Part shown: piece by piece, positions 17,912 through 30,300 of the stretch
How the letters are laid out: each line of letters starts with the position of its first letter
Position numbering within the stretch: the first letter of the stretch is position 1
From: Macrotrachela quadricornifera
Taxonomy: Eukaryota > Rotifera > Eurotatoria > Philodinida > Philodinidae
Assembly: GCA_022393335.1 (NCBI GenBank)
Contig: JAJEKB010021827.1
Coordinates: forward strand, 832,359-896,358
Direction: 5' to 3'
DNA length: 64,000 bases
Notes under the pieces: generated by a model
The model's database searches: none
The model's input: the letters and a program-made list of their open reading frames with translations, nothing else
What the model was told of the DNA's origin: nothing
Program-made: the position numbers and the translations under genes

Positions 17912-18592
17912 ATGGCGAGTGATAAAGAATACGAAATCGCTACAATTGAAAATGAAACAGATGCTCGTTTATGTGCTAAATTAATTGCTGAAGAATTTGT
18001 TTTACAAAATCCTTTCGCAAGTTTTACACGAATAACAGCAGAAAAACTATTTAACGACTGGTCATGGCCACTTATAACAAGTGTCCTTGATGAAAAATTA
18101 TCATTTCTTGTACGACATCGTCGAACCAATGAAATTGTCGCAATAATCATAGCTAATGATCTATTTTTATTCTGTCAAAAACATCCATATGATCCTTCCA
18201 ATTCTACATCTGATGATCCTGTTTCAAATTTATTTCTTGGACTGCGTCATCGATTTATTCATCATGACATGGAACAAAAATTAAAACCAAATATGGTCTT
18301 ATATATTTCAGCTGGTGTAACAAATTCAAAATATTCAGGTAAAGGTATAGCTGCTCAATTACGTACTCACGTATGTGATTATGCACGGGATATAAAAGGA
18401 TTTGAATATGCATATGTACAAACGACTCATCCGGCAACACGTCATATCTATGTAAATAAAATGAATGGAAAAGAAAAAACAATTCTTGATCCATCAACTT
18501 GGTTATGGAAAAATAAAGACGGTAATTTATCATATCCATTTAAAGATTATAAAGGAGAACCAATTATAAATGTTCTTGTCAAATTAAAATAA
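17912..18592 (+). CDS. GNAT-fold N-acetyltransferase-like protein
   Basis: Single exon, 226 aa from ATG at 17912 (context AACATGG); the upstream in-frame ATG at 17858 gives a less convincing hydrophobic extension. The acetyl-CoA-binding motif A is visible as LYISAGVTNSKYSGKGIAAQ (about 130-149), with the R/Q-x-x-G-x-G/A-type loop YSGKGIA, followed by a helix and a second strand FEYAYVQTTHPATRHIY (about 164-180). The N-terminal half fits the alpha1-beta2 region of arylalkylamine/polyamine-type animal GNATs. Substrate unknown. A polyadenylation-like AATAAATAAA overlaps the stop codon. Confidence 0.8.
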   Translation: MASDKEYEIATIENETDARLCAKLIAEEFVLQNPFASFTRITAEKLFNDWSWPLITSVLDEKLSFLVRHRRTNEIVAIIIANDLFLFCQKHPYDPSNSTSDDPVSNLFLGLRHRFIHHDMEQKLKPNMVLYISAGVTNSKYSGKGIAAQLRTHVCDYARDIKGFEYAYVQTTHPATRHIYVNKMNGKEKTILDPSTWLWKNKDGNLSYPFKDYKGEPIINVLVKLK

Positions 18593-19560
18593 ATAAATAA
18601 AAAAAAGACTTTTCTTAAAAATCAATTTTTTTCATGTGTATAATATTGAAAGTTTTTAATAAATAAAAAGTAAAAGTTTATAAATATTTCAATATTATTT
18701 AATAAAATTTATTCTCCTTTAACTTTTCTTTATAAACCAACAAGAATTATTTGTCATAAGAACTTGATAATTAAAACAATTAAGTTTTAACAGCATTAAG
18801 AACTCTACCATACGTTTGAATAAACAATCTAGTCATTATCAACAAAAATGATTACATAATTAAACTCTAAAAGAATTTTTCGATTATCATTTGAATGTTT
18901 TGAATAGAAAATACTAAAATACAATATTCTCTATCAATTTATAGAGTGTAATAATATGTATCTAGAAAAATTCTATATTACTTGGATTTTCCACGAATAT
19001 TTTATTGCATAAATAGATAAGATAGTTATTTTGTTCTTTGAAATCATACTCAAAAATACCAATTTTCTTTTAAAAACATTAATAATTCTTCAAATATATC
19101 ATCCGAATATACTCCGCATTTACGACCAAACTTTCCAAATGATCATTGATTAACAGTTATCTCTGCTTAAAAACATATAGTATACAAAACAATATGAGAA
19201 GAAAACTATTCGTTATTTCTATTAATAATTATCTAAAGAAATATAAAAGAATAATTAAATCTATTTTGATAATATATTAAATATGAAGACATACTTATTT
19301 TTTTGATGTTTAAGTATTATCATCTATAGATCTTGTTTTATTAATAATTTGTTTACTTTGATTTTTCAATTTTATGTAATCATAGAAATATATATTTATT
19401 GATTTTTTTATTTTAAGATATCTTATGTATTCGTCTTGTGTCTTATGATGACATAGATACATGAAAAAATAAATAATATATTTTTTGTAATGATAAAACT
19501 AAAAATAGATCTTTTAAAAATTCGAAAAAATATTTCTGTTTATATTTTATTGATTATAAT
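18593..19560. other. Very AT-rich intergenic stretch between convergent genes
   Basis: 3' flanks of the GNAT gene and of the minus-strand membrane protein gene. No ORF or structured element recognised. Confidence 0.5.
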
Positions 19561-20661
19561 TTATGATTGTTGTAGTTCTACGTTTTCATCAAGTAGTGGT
19601 TTTGTTGATTCACCAGTGCCATGTTGTTCATACATTTGACTTATATATGTACCTAATCCATAGTCGAATGGTTTACAATTGTCAAGAAAGAAAGCATTTA
19701 TTTGAATACCTAGGACAAGAACTATTCCAAAATAAAAAAAGCATAAAATAAGAATAATAGCAAAACCAAGTTGTCCTTTATAAATGCAAAAATATAATAA
19801 AACAAAAAAACATTTTATATGAAAGATTTACCTTGATAGTTGCCCATACAATTGCGTACATATAATGGAAATAAAATGATAATTACGTCGAGTAGAATAG
19901 TAGAAACTAATGTTCCGCACCATACAAGTCTAAATGACATTTTTTTATTTGGAATTATCCAATAAATAGCTAAAAATAGGCAAAATGCTATACAGAATGA
20001 TGTTATAATTCCAGCAATATATGTTCCAACCCGACCACCACTACCGGGAATTAAACTTAATAAAATGGATGGAGCTGAACCAGCCGCAAGCATTACTGGA
20101 ATAACTATAATAATAAAGAGAACCATTCCCATAGCTAATTTAAATCTTTTAAAAAATGGTCGGTCAGGTATTCGATATGCAATACACATAAATTTATCAA
20201 TACCCCGAAATAATTTAGATGCACCAATTATTGCAAAAAAAATACCAAGAAATAAAGTAAAACCAGCAGATTTTGAGAGTTTACCAACAGCTATCGTAGT
20301 TACCTATAAGAAAAATAGATGATTAAATTTGCTTTCTTTTAATTTTCTAATAGATATTAACTTCACTGAAAATAGATTGTGTAGTATTATCATTATTAAA
20401 TGTATTGGTAATTTTATTAGCAAATTCTTTTTGTGCATCAGGCCGATTTTTTAAAGTCAAACCTACTATTCCAATTACTACTACAAACATAGGAATAATA
20501 GATATCATTAAATGAAATGCAGTCACTCCTGCAAATTCCAATGACCAATCATGAAAAAATTTTTTAACAAAACTTTTAGCAGATTGAAGAATTGACTTTA
20601 TTTTTGATTGTTTTGGTGGATTTTGTGGAGGAATAATTGGTGATTTTTCAGTATCAGTCAT
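19561..20661 (-). CDS. YihY/BrkB-family integral membrane protein
   Basis: Three exons on the minus strand: 20661-20362, 20303-19832, 19775-19561; 328 aa, close to bacterial YihY length. The chosen ATG is at 20661; an upstream in-frame ATG at 20694 would add 11 residues. After a Pro/Lys-rich cytosolic tail, the first helix WSLEFAGVTAFHLMISIIPM matches the conserved start of the YihY/BrkB (UPF0761) family. Further helices include FTLFLGIFFAIIGASKLFRG, a Gly/Ser-rich loop (SLIPGSGGRVGTY), FCIAFCLFLAIYWIIPNKK and a final helix FAIILILCFFYFGIVLVLG with GIQINA, the typical C-terminal family motif. The family is widespread in bacteria; its role in envelope integrity or transport is unsettled. The two short introns show it is a true eukaryotic gene. 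Horizontal origin is likely but not proven here. Confidence 0.87.
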
Positions 20662-21537
20662 CGTTTGTTTTTTTCGTAGATTTTTAATCACCAAAACAAT
20701 ATGTTTTTTTTAAGCAAATTGCAATAATGCAGTATAATAAATATATTCGAATCGATATAAATAAAATATGAGAAGAATATAGACAATGTGATGAAGCAAA
20801 AGAACTGAAGAGAAAAAAAAAATGAACAAAAAAAAAACAAACTACACCGTGAGCGTCTATTATAGAGTAAGAGAAAGAAAGTGGAGACAGATATAAACGT
20901 GTATACACGGTTAGTGATTTCGTATGTAATTGCATTTTTTTTGTTGCATACAACGTGTACTATCTCTAACGAATGATTGGTGCATTTAGAAGGCGAAAAG
21001 AAGCACTTATCTACATTATTTTACGAGAGAAAGAAGGACATAATAAACGATGGATTTGTAAGTAAATCGACATGTATCATATGTACACACAAAAACTATT
21101 TTTAACTCTATTTTAATTTGTTGGACATTATTTTACCTTCATCATGACTCAATGACATTCATAACATTAAAAAAAACGAATATAAACTGAAGAAAACGTT
21201 AATTTACAAATTATGATGCAACATGAGTCAGATTAATAGTTACTAGAAATTATCAATGGAATATATAAATTCTTTTCAAAATAATTTAAATCAATTATAA
21301 TTTCTAAATAGAAGTACTTTAAAATATAATATAATGTTTCTTAAACTAAATTGTATTCTTATCGATATGTTTACATTAAACATCTCTACCAATGAGAAAA
21401 TTGAAAATTATTCGCACTGAAAATTCTGAGAATTTTCTAATTTTAATAATGCATTTTTTGGAGGCCTAAGGTATAGTTGATTTTATTTAACAATTAATAC
21501 GGTTATAACTTAACTATTTGATAAAGAAAATGTAACT
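20662..21537. other. Upstream region of the membrane protein gene
   Basis: Promoter side of the minus-strand YihY-like gene; contains purine-rich tracts near 20800-20900. No further gene seen. Confidence 0.4.
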
Positions 21538-21539
21538 TA

Positions 21540-22006
21540 CTACCACCAAAAAAATTAATACTACACCGTATTTTTTATGTAACTTTTGTTAGAAACAAGA
21601 TTGGAGAGCTTCACTGTATTTTAAATCAATTATCTAAAAAATCTAGCAAAAAAATAGCTTTTATCAAAAAAGGAAAAACGCTTCTTTTCATAGGAATTGC
21701 TAGAAAAATCGATTTATATTTTCAAGTAGAATGCTTATCGAAGCATTGTACAGTTTTCTAAATCTTTAATTGACGCTTTCAATACATATTAAATAACTGA
21801 AAATTCACTGTAGTTACTTATCGAAAGCGTTGTTTTACACAAGACTCATTTGAAAACCTTAGAAAAACTAAGTCAAAAAATCGGTATTATACGGTTCGAT
21901 GCGTCTCAATGGTCTCTTTCCAACGGTGAAAAACACAGCTCTCTATCTCTTATTTCTATCGAAAACTACACAAAAAACACGTTGTTGCGTTTATTTTTTT
22001 TGGTAG
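21540..22006. mobile_element. Tc1/mariner-like MITE with TA duplication (candidate)
   Basis: 467-bp noncoding element. Left terminus CTACCACCAAAAAAATTAAT and, read on the other strand, right terminus CTACCAAAAAAAATAAACGC; each is flanked on its outer side by TA (21538-21539 and 22007-22008). Similarity continues inward for about 65 bp with mismatches (TTTTTT-TGTA, TAGAAA-AAGA, GAGAGCT on both arms). No ORF, so non-autonomous. Family assignment rests only on the TA target site. Confidence 0.6.
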
Positions 22007-22083
22007 TAATTATATTATTTTAATTCAAAATGATTTTTTTTTCTATAAAAGAAAATAATTCATCGAGCTTTTCTATAGATTTG

Positions 22084-23235
22084 GTAGCGTTATGATTTGA
22101 AAGTATGAAATAAGGACGAAACTTATACAAAATATTAGAAAACTGATTTCTTTATCGTCAGATAGAATGAAATCTGCAGATTAAAATTACATACTTCAAA
22201 AACAAACTATTGTGAACTGATTAACGTTGAAAATTTTCAGTTTTCAGGCCTTGTAACTGACCGAAAATTAATATTTTCTCTGCGATTTGAGATTTATGAG
22301 CATTTTCAAATTTTTTTTTAGCATTACTATGTTTTACAGAAAAAAATACTATACTGACAAAAATTTTGGGCCGAAATGGATAGTATCAGGCTGAGGTATG
22401 AGTCTTTTCCACTCTAGAAAATATGGACGCCAAACGACTATTATGAAGAATTTGATATAGAAATAACTTTTTAGTCATAAAGTTGAATTCAGTTTTCTTG
22501 CACAGTTCAAAAAACTATATCTTCTGGACTTTTTTAAAAATGAAAGTTTTAGGTATCTCCAGAAAAGACAAGCTTTACAAACCTCTGTAGATAAACAAAA
22601 GAAGATCGTCTCAGCATTACCTTATACAGGGATGGGTAGCTCCGACTCCGGAGCGGTCGCTCCATTCAGTTAGCTCCGCTTCTGGAGTGCTTCTTTCGTC
22701 TAAACCACTGCGAATAGGCCCATCTTACCCTGTATTGTTTCTGTAAACGATGATAGACCAATTAGACGAAGGAAAACGTCTTATGGACTATTTCTCGGAG
22801 TCGGTATATCCTCGTCACATGCATAATCAGCTACATTCCTATTCAGATGGAGCGGAGATGGAACAAGAAATGGTCGAAGCTGCCCATCTCTGACCCTATA
22901 GATAAGAGATTTTGAAGTCATGGTTTTTCAAGAGCTGTGGCTCCGATGGATTCAATGTAAAAATTTGAATTCGATTGATCAATATATGTGGGAGATGTGT
23001 TAAATGCAAATATTACAAAGCATTTTTGGTACATTTTGAAAAATGAAAATTTTCATCGTTAATGAACTCATAATTTTTCTTTTGAAGTATGCACTTTTAA
23101 TCTGCAAACTTTCCTCTATCGGTCGGTACAAGAATCAGCTTTCTAACATCTTGTGCAAACTCACAATCTAGCTCAACATTTATGTCAAGACTTTTGCATC
23201 GGTCCTTACATCATTTAATTGTCATTATAGAATTC
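22084..23235. mobile_element. Diverged inverted-repeat element hosting a nested hAT MITE
   Basis: Left arm roughly 22100-22260 and right arm roughly 23030-23215 are inverted copies. Shared blocks include AAGGAC, TTAGAAA-CTGATT, GATAGA, TGCAGATTAAAA (TGCAGATTAAAA/TTTAATCTGCA), CATACTTCAAAA, ATTAACG and TGAAAATTTTCA in the same order. The right arm has an extra segment of about 38 bp. The arms flank 22627-22892, a separate transposon. Outer ends are approximate and no target duplication was found. Confidence 0.5.
22627..22892. mobile_element. hAT-type MITE, 266 bp, with 8-bp target duplication
   Basis: Left terminus CAGGGATGGGTAGCTCCGAC; the right terminus read on the minus strand is CAGAGATGGGCAGCTTCGAC, 17 of 20 matching. 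Flanks are ACCTTATA (22619-22626) and ACCCTATA (22893-22900), an 8-bp duplication with one mismatch. CAGRGATGGGCAGCTCCG-like ends with 8-bp duplications are typical of hAT elements. The interior is GC-richer than its surroundings (GGAGCGG, CTCCGCTTCTGGAG) and has no ORF, so it needs a transposase in trans. Confidence 0.85.
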
Positions 23236-24361
23236 TCGTTGGTAAATTATTATCAGGATCAACGAATGAAATGTTTTTCGTCCTTGTTGATTATAATAAC
23301 TAATATTTTGAAATTTAATTCCAATATACAATCACTATTAATAATCATGATTAAAATAAATACGAAATGAAAAAATTATTTATAGATGCTTGTATAAATC
23401 AAATTTATTTTTTTTAATCTTTCAGTAATACACATTTTAGTCTCTTTTTATCTATTATTGACGTCTTAATAAAAGCAATTTTCACGTTAAATTGTTTAGC
23501 AAATATTAGTTTATCTATTGTATATCTTCAAATGAAAGTTATTCTATCTTTATAATCAATTCTTTTTTTGGAGAAACTTTTTGAATATTTTGATTTTTCA
23601 TTTAAAATAAAAAGATTGAGATTACAATTTCAGCATATGTTGAAATATTCTAAATTGTTGTTTTTGCTTCATTTCATAATTAGTGATAGAAGTTTATTCA
23701 GTTTTTGTTTCGTACGGATGAGGTCAGCAACCACCTTTATTAAGTAATACTGTTGATCCCATTAGAAAAAACTTTACTTGTTGGTAAGTAACAAAAATAC
23801 ATATGGAGTGTTCCACAAATAATTTTAGGTTGTACTCCTAAGAGAAAAACAAACTTGATACATATCAATCAAATTTGTAGAATAAACAAGTTGAATAGTC
23901 GATATTGATAATGATGTAAGTGAAGTTAGTATTCGATTCAAATCATTTTACCATCAATTTGTTCATCGATTTGTACCAAATGTTCCAATGCTTGTTCCAA
24001 GCAGAACTCGATAAACTTCACTCAATGTTATACTCAAATTTTTCATAGTCCAAGTTATGATTTTTAGAATTACTGAGAAATTACAAAAAATATGCAGTTA
24101 CTCGAATCGAGTATTAACTTACATTATTTGATCACGACATGTTATGAGCAATCAAAATCATATGAATATTATCTTTTATATAATCAGAGACAAATAATCG
24201 TACAATATTCTTATCAATAGTTGTTATCATATTCATGCGGATGAATGCTAAAAATGACTTCGACTTTCTCTTTTCAAAACTGTCATAAATATTAAGTAAA
24301 ATATATTTTTTTTTCGAAAAAAAATAAATAAAATAATATTTGAATCATAGAATTTGGTCAT
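23236..24361. other. AT-rich intergenic stretch
   Basis: 3' flank of the minus-strand helical-protein gene. No gene or clear repeat recognised. Confidence 0.45.
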
Positions 24362-27300
24362 TTATGTATTATCATTATTAATAGTTTCATCTTTTTTCCA
24401 AGGTACTTTATATTCCAGTGCTTGTTGTCGTAAAAGTAAATTATTACTTTGTCTCATTTGACGAAGAAGAATTTGACATTGTTGTTTATCAATACTTATT
24501 TTATTAAATACTTGATTTTTAAGTAGATCAAAAACAAATAATGGTTGATTTTTTTCATTAATAAACCATAGAGCTAAATGAAATTTTTCATCAATATTCA
24601 ATTGTTGTACAAATGGACAGGATCCATCATTAGTACTGATATATGTTGCTAATTTAACAATGACATGTTCAAAGTAAACAGGAGATAAATGTTGTTGAAA
24701 AAGAATTAGTATCTCTTCGAGATCTTCTTTATTTTCAGCTAATTTTATAAGTAATTTTCCAACTAAAGGAGCCATTGTTATTTCAAATTGAAGAATAGAT
24801 ACAGCAAATGAACGGAAATATAAACGTTCTTGAATATTAATTTCACTAATCGAAGAAATGAAAATTTCTAAAAGTTCATTGATACGATGATAAATTGGTA
24901 AATCATTCTCATCATCAATAGCATTTTTATTTGAATCGATTTCTTTTTCATAATATAAAATTGATTGAATAAAACTACCAATATCATTAGCTGATATTCT
25001 AAAATACAATAAATAATTGTTTTTATTCAATACATTAAAAAAAAAAAAACTAATTTACTTTTGTAATTTATAAAATGATAAAATTTTTTCAAAAGCATAT
25101 TTCCATAAAATATTTGCATTTTTATCAAATTGAATACATATTTGTTGAGTTTTTTCTATTAAGATATTTATATTACAATATTTACTATCAAGTAAAGACC
25201 AAGCCCATATACGTCCTGTTAATGATGTTGGATGTTCTAAAATTTTCATTTGAATTCGTTTAACAAATGTTTGAAGAAGTTGAATAGAAGATACTTTTAA
25301 TTCTTTTGATGGTTGACAAATTCCTTTTTGATTTGCACCAAATAGTGCTAATACTACTGGATGATAATCATCATATGCAGCTTGTTCAAGAATTAACCAA
25401 ATATCTGATTCATCATCATGTACATTTAATTCATGAATAAATTGAATTAAAATCATAATAATACAAGCACGAATATCAGGATGAGGTCGAGATTCCCATA
25501 AAGGTTTTATAATCGATGTTATCAATGTTGAATTAAAACGATATTGAATCATTAAACGAAGTAAGGCTTTTTGTGCTGTAATACCTATATAAAACATAAA
25601 GTAATATATTTTTTTACTATAATTCTAATCTTATTACCCAATTTTGAAAAATGTTCGCTATGAATCAATTCAATATAACGTTTTAAAAAATATTGATCAG
25701 TTAATTTTTGTGAAATACTTAATATAGCATCTCTAACATATGTAGCATTCGATGTATTTAATTGTGTTATGAGTTGATTGAATTGTTTAAATAGTTCTTC
25801 TGGTATTAAATCAAACGTAGCTGGTAAACATAGAATGTAGTAATTAATTGTTTGAATATTTGCGCCACGAACAGAAATATTGCCTGACGAATTATCATTG
25901 GTTGTTGATAAAAAAGAATTTTGTTTATTTTCAATCCATTCGAGTGTATCATGGTACGTGTAAGTTAAACGACGAAGAACACGTAATGCTTTTAATTTCT
26001 CCAGGTTAGATACATCTTGATTCTAGCAAAATATAAATCATTTGTTATAGTTTTAATATATCGAATTAATTACCTGTAGATAATCATTTAAAATAATTTT
26101 TGCTATCCATTTTTGTTGTTGTTTAGTTAAATGATAATAATAATTGTTTAAAATATTTATATGAAATCCAGGTATGATTTTATTTGAATTGAAATTACTT
26201 TGTTCTTTAGAAAGTTTATTAATATTAATACATTTTTCATCTTTTAGAAGTTTATCAATTAATTGTTGATATTGTTGAGAACATAAAACAATTCGTTGAA
26301 CATCAATATGAAGAAAAAATATTTGATCAATATCATTTAATAATCGATAAACACGTTCCAATTGAGTTAATCGAGATTTAAGAAATAATGAAATTAAAAA
26401 TGAATGTTCATCAATATTAAATGCACGTTGAAGTTTTATTGAATAACGTAAATGTTCAAAAAAGAATGAATGAAGAAATAAATCAATTTGAGGTAAATAC
26501 CAAACATTATGAAAACATCTCATTAATAGAGTATTTATCTCAGTTACAAAATATTTTGAAAGTAATTTAGGAAATATATCTGATATTAAAATATCTGCAA
26601 ATAGATTACATGCCATTGGTAATGATCGAGTTAATGATATATCATCAGAAGGAAATGTAGTATTTATTGAATAATATCTAAATAAATATATTAAACATTT
26701 ATATTTGTTTTAAATTTTATCAATTTATAATAAATAATATTTAATATCTTAGTTGTATATTTTATGTAGGACAATTTTCAATTAATATAATAATATAATA
26801 TTTTCGACAGTATTTTTCTAATAACTTTTGATAGAAACAAGATATAAAAAAAATTGTTACTTGAATCTATTGTCAATGAGATGATGTATTTTTTCATATT
26901 TACCCTACACTATTTCTTAATTCTAAATTTCAATTCATTGAAAACTTTTATTATGTAACAATATAACGCCTAGGGAATTAATTAAATTTTAAGACGTTAT
27001 AAAACGAAAAATATGTGACATGTGTAAAAATTTCAAATTTTAATCGAGTATTTTTTATTTAAATGAAAACATAATATGTTAAACATATTTCAATTAGAAT
27101 ATCTATGAGAATAAATATACTTCAAATTATAATGATGAAAGGAAAGAGAAGTGAATAGTTGAAGGTATTATTTTTGTGGGATCATACAATAAGAAAGCGC
27201 TATAAATGTTTTCCATCGTTTTATCAATCAATGTCAATGCTATTGATGCAGCTATAGGTAATTTAATGGCTTGCTCTGTACTTCTAATTTGCTAATGTAC

Positions 27301-30300
27301 ATCAATTTTCGAATATTTTATCGAGAGATTAATATGTATCAGATGAGCTACTTATCGTTTATCAGTAAATACGCATTCATTCTCACGTCTACTTATGGCA
27401 ACTGCTATACCAGCTCCTAATCCAACAACTACTAAGTCCTTTTTTTGTTGCTGCGATATCTAGCTTGAATTGATTGTAATGACTTATTTATTCCTTTTTC
27501 CGCTTGTTCAAATAACCAGATCACTAAATATCAAGATATTCGGTCGAACTAAATCATTATAGTCGGGATATGTAAGTAGACGATCAATAACACAATTAGG
27601 ATTTGATACAATAGTGAGTTCTAGTGTATCGTTCGTAGGCCATATGTAGTTTCGATAATTGTTGACACATTGCACATAATCAATGGCACCGTGACAGTCA
27701 AGATCTAAGGATTCATTCCAATCTGACTTTACTCAATGTTCATCAGTATTAGTAGTAAAGCTAAGTGCAAACTTAAAGTGACACAATTCGCTCCATTGTT
27801 TAGTATTAAAGCAGCCACCATGAGGAGCATCCAATATCTAAGTGTTGAATCAGTATGTCTAAAAAGCATAACGAAAATTGAATATATGATGCTTGATATT
27901 ATTATCATATGGTTTTCAAAACCAACTTGGATTACACGTATCAATATAATATAATTCAGAATGTTGTAATAAAAGTGACTGAACATCAGCTATAATTCCT
28001 TTAAATGTACCAAATACGCTGTTAACTTTCATTCCAACATTGCTAGTAAACAAAATGACTCTCTAATAGAACATTAGATCAGCTGCTTTGTCAAGAATTT
28101 TTATATTTCGATGTTCGTTTTATTTATGTCATTTGTTATTAAATCTTGCAATACGCCTGAAGATAGCATGGTGAGATCCTACAACTTTCAATTCGATTGA
28201 ATATTATGCTTTTATATAATATTGCAAAGAAAGTCAAACAAAAGTTAATTGAAAATGTGTGATGATGATTCCTCATCGAATGTTTCTCTATTATAATCGT
28301 TAGTGGTCGATGTAAATGGAAGAATAGAACCCATTAATTACAGAAATTTCAAACGATTCTCTGGACAGATGCGAAACTTTTAGGGTTGTATAATTTAATC
28401 TTATTCAAGCTAGGCAATAGAGATGATTCTTACATTTTGTAGAAGCTGGAAGCAAAATATGATTTTATGTTGTATTTGCTTGACTTGTGTGGATTGTTCT
28501 GTATTCGTTGACAAAGAAAGTATCTGTCCATTAGCAAAGAGAAAAATCGACGTCTATTTCCACATTTCCACTGGTAGCGTTACCAGAATATTTTTCACTA
28601 TCGTTCTCTTACATATTGAGGTATAAATGATTTCACAACAGATGAAGAAAAAAATATCTTGGGTGGATCACTAAGTTGTTCTTCCACTTTAGCGTAGCAC
28701 ACAGAGAAAATATAACATTCTGTGACAAAGCTCAGTGTTCACACACAACACGACGAAAACCTGATATTACAGAATCAGTTCTAGTTCTGAATCTATAAAA
28801 CTAGAATTACAATAGGTATTGTTTACAGAATCGAAACTGAGACTGAATATCGAAAAAAACCGATTCTACCATGACAAAGTTTTTTATAGAAATATAATTT
28901 TCCTTTATTGATAGAATATTTTTCTCAATGAAATGCACAGTATATAAGAGCAGAACTGAAAAGAAAAATAGAACAAAATTAACCTTTACTGCAAATCTCT
29001 TTTAAATTGTCTGTTTATTCAATAATTCATTAAAGTCATTATTAGGTGCTCTGTTCATTCCACATGCTTATAAATAGTAAGTTGTTCTTTTTAAGAAATA
29101 AAATCGAGAAAAATCGACTCATCTTCACATGTTGGAAGAATTATTTTTTTGTGCATACGAGATCGTAGAGCGATGAATGAATGTTGCTTTCACTTGTTAA
29201 AACTATAACATATAATAACTATCGTCTGCAAAAAATCCTTGTCATACATCTCGAACAATAAACTAACTTTATAAGGAATTAAAATATGCTTGCCACTACT
29301 ATTAGATTATTCTAGATAAAACAATATCTTACTGTTTAATAATTTTACAAGCAAATTCTTGTATTTTTTCTTGTTGTTGTTTATTCTGATAATATTCAAC
29401 TTTAATAAGTAATTGTAGAGCATAATTAAGAATAATCTCTACAGTAGTTGATGTTCTTTGTAAATGATTAAACGCTATTTTCATAATTGCTTCAATTGTG
29501 GAGAAATTATCTGGAAGATATATTAAATGAAAACGATCATTAAATGAAGATAAATCTCGTAGAAAATATTCAATAATAATTAATTGTTCATTTATAAATC
29601 GTTTTTGTATCCATTGAAGAACATGATTTACATTTTGTTGATCTGTATAAATAGCACAATCAAGAAGATAAACATACATTCGTTTTCTTTGATTAATATC
29701 TGAACTACATTGTTGAAAAAGTAATAAAAATTTATTAAATATATCTGAAGTCATATGTTCATAACGAAGAAAAGATACATGTTCTTCAGGATTAATTAAT
29801 TCTGTTTTATTTAATTGATTAAATAAATATCGTGAATATGGAATAGTTAATTCAGAAAATTCTTTTAATAAATGTAAAATATTTTCATCAGTATTTTTTA
29901 ATAATTTATTTAGAAATTCATCTTTACCAATAGATTTTTTAATAATCATATTAAAAAACCATTTATATCGTTTATGAATATCAGAAAGTTGTTTTTGGTT
30001 TATATTACTAGATAACATAAATTGAATTAAATGAACAGTATTATTTAATGACCATTTACATGTATCATATAATGCAAAAAAAAGACGAATATAATGATTA
30101 ATAGAAAATGAATGAGGAAAAGAAAAACATCCTAAATTTGTACCCAATGGATCCCATGATACTTCATATTTAATTATACCTAATAAGAAATTAAAGTTTT
30201 GTAAAAGATTCTGTTTTTTTTTCTTCTAATTTACCTGGTTGATGACTAGCAACTAATATTATTAATTGAATCATATCATTTGGAGCTTTATCAAATAAAT

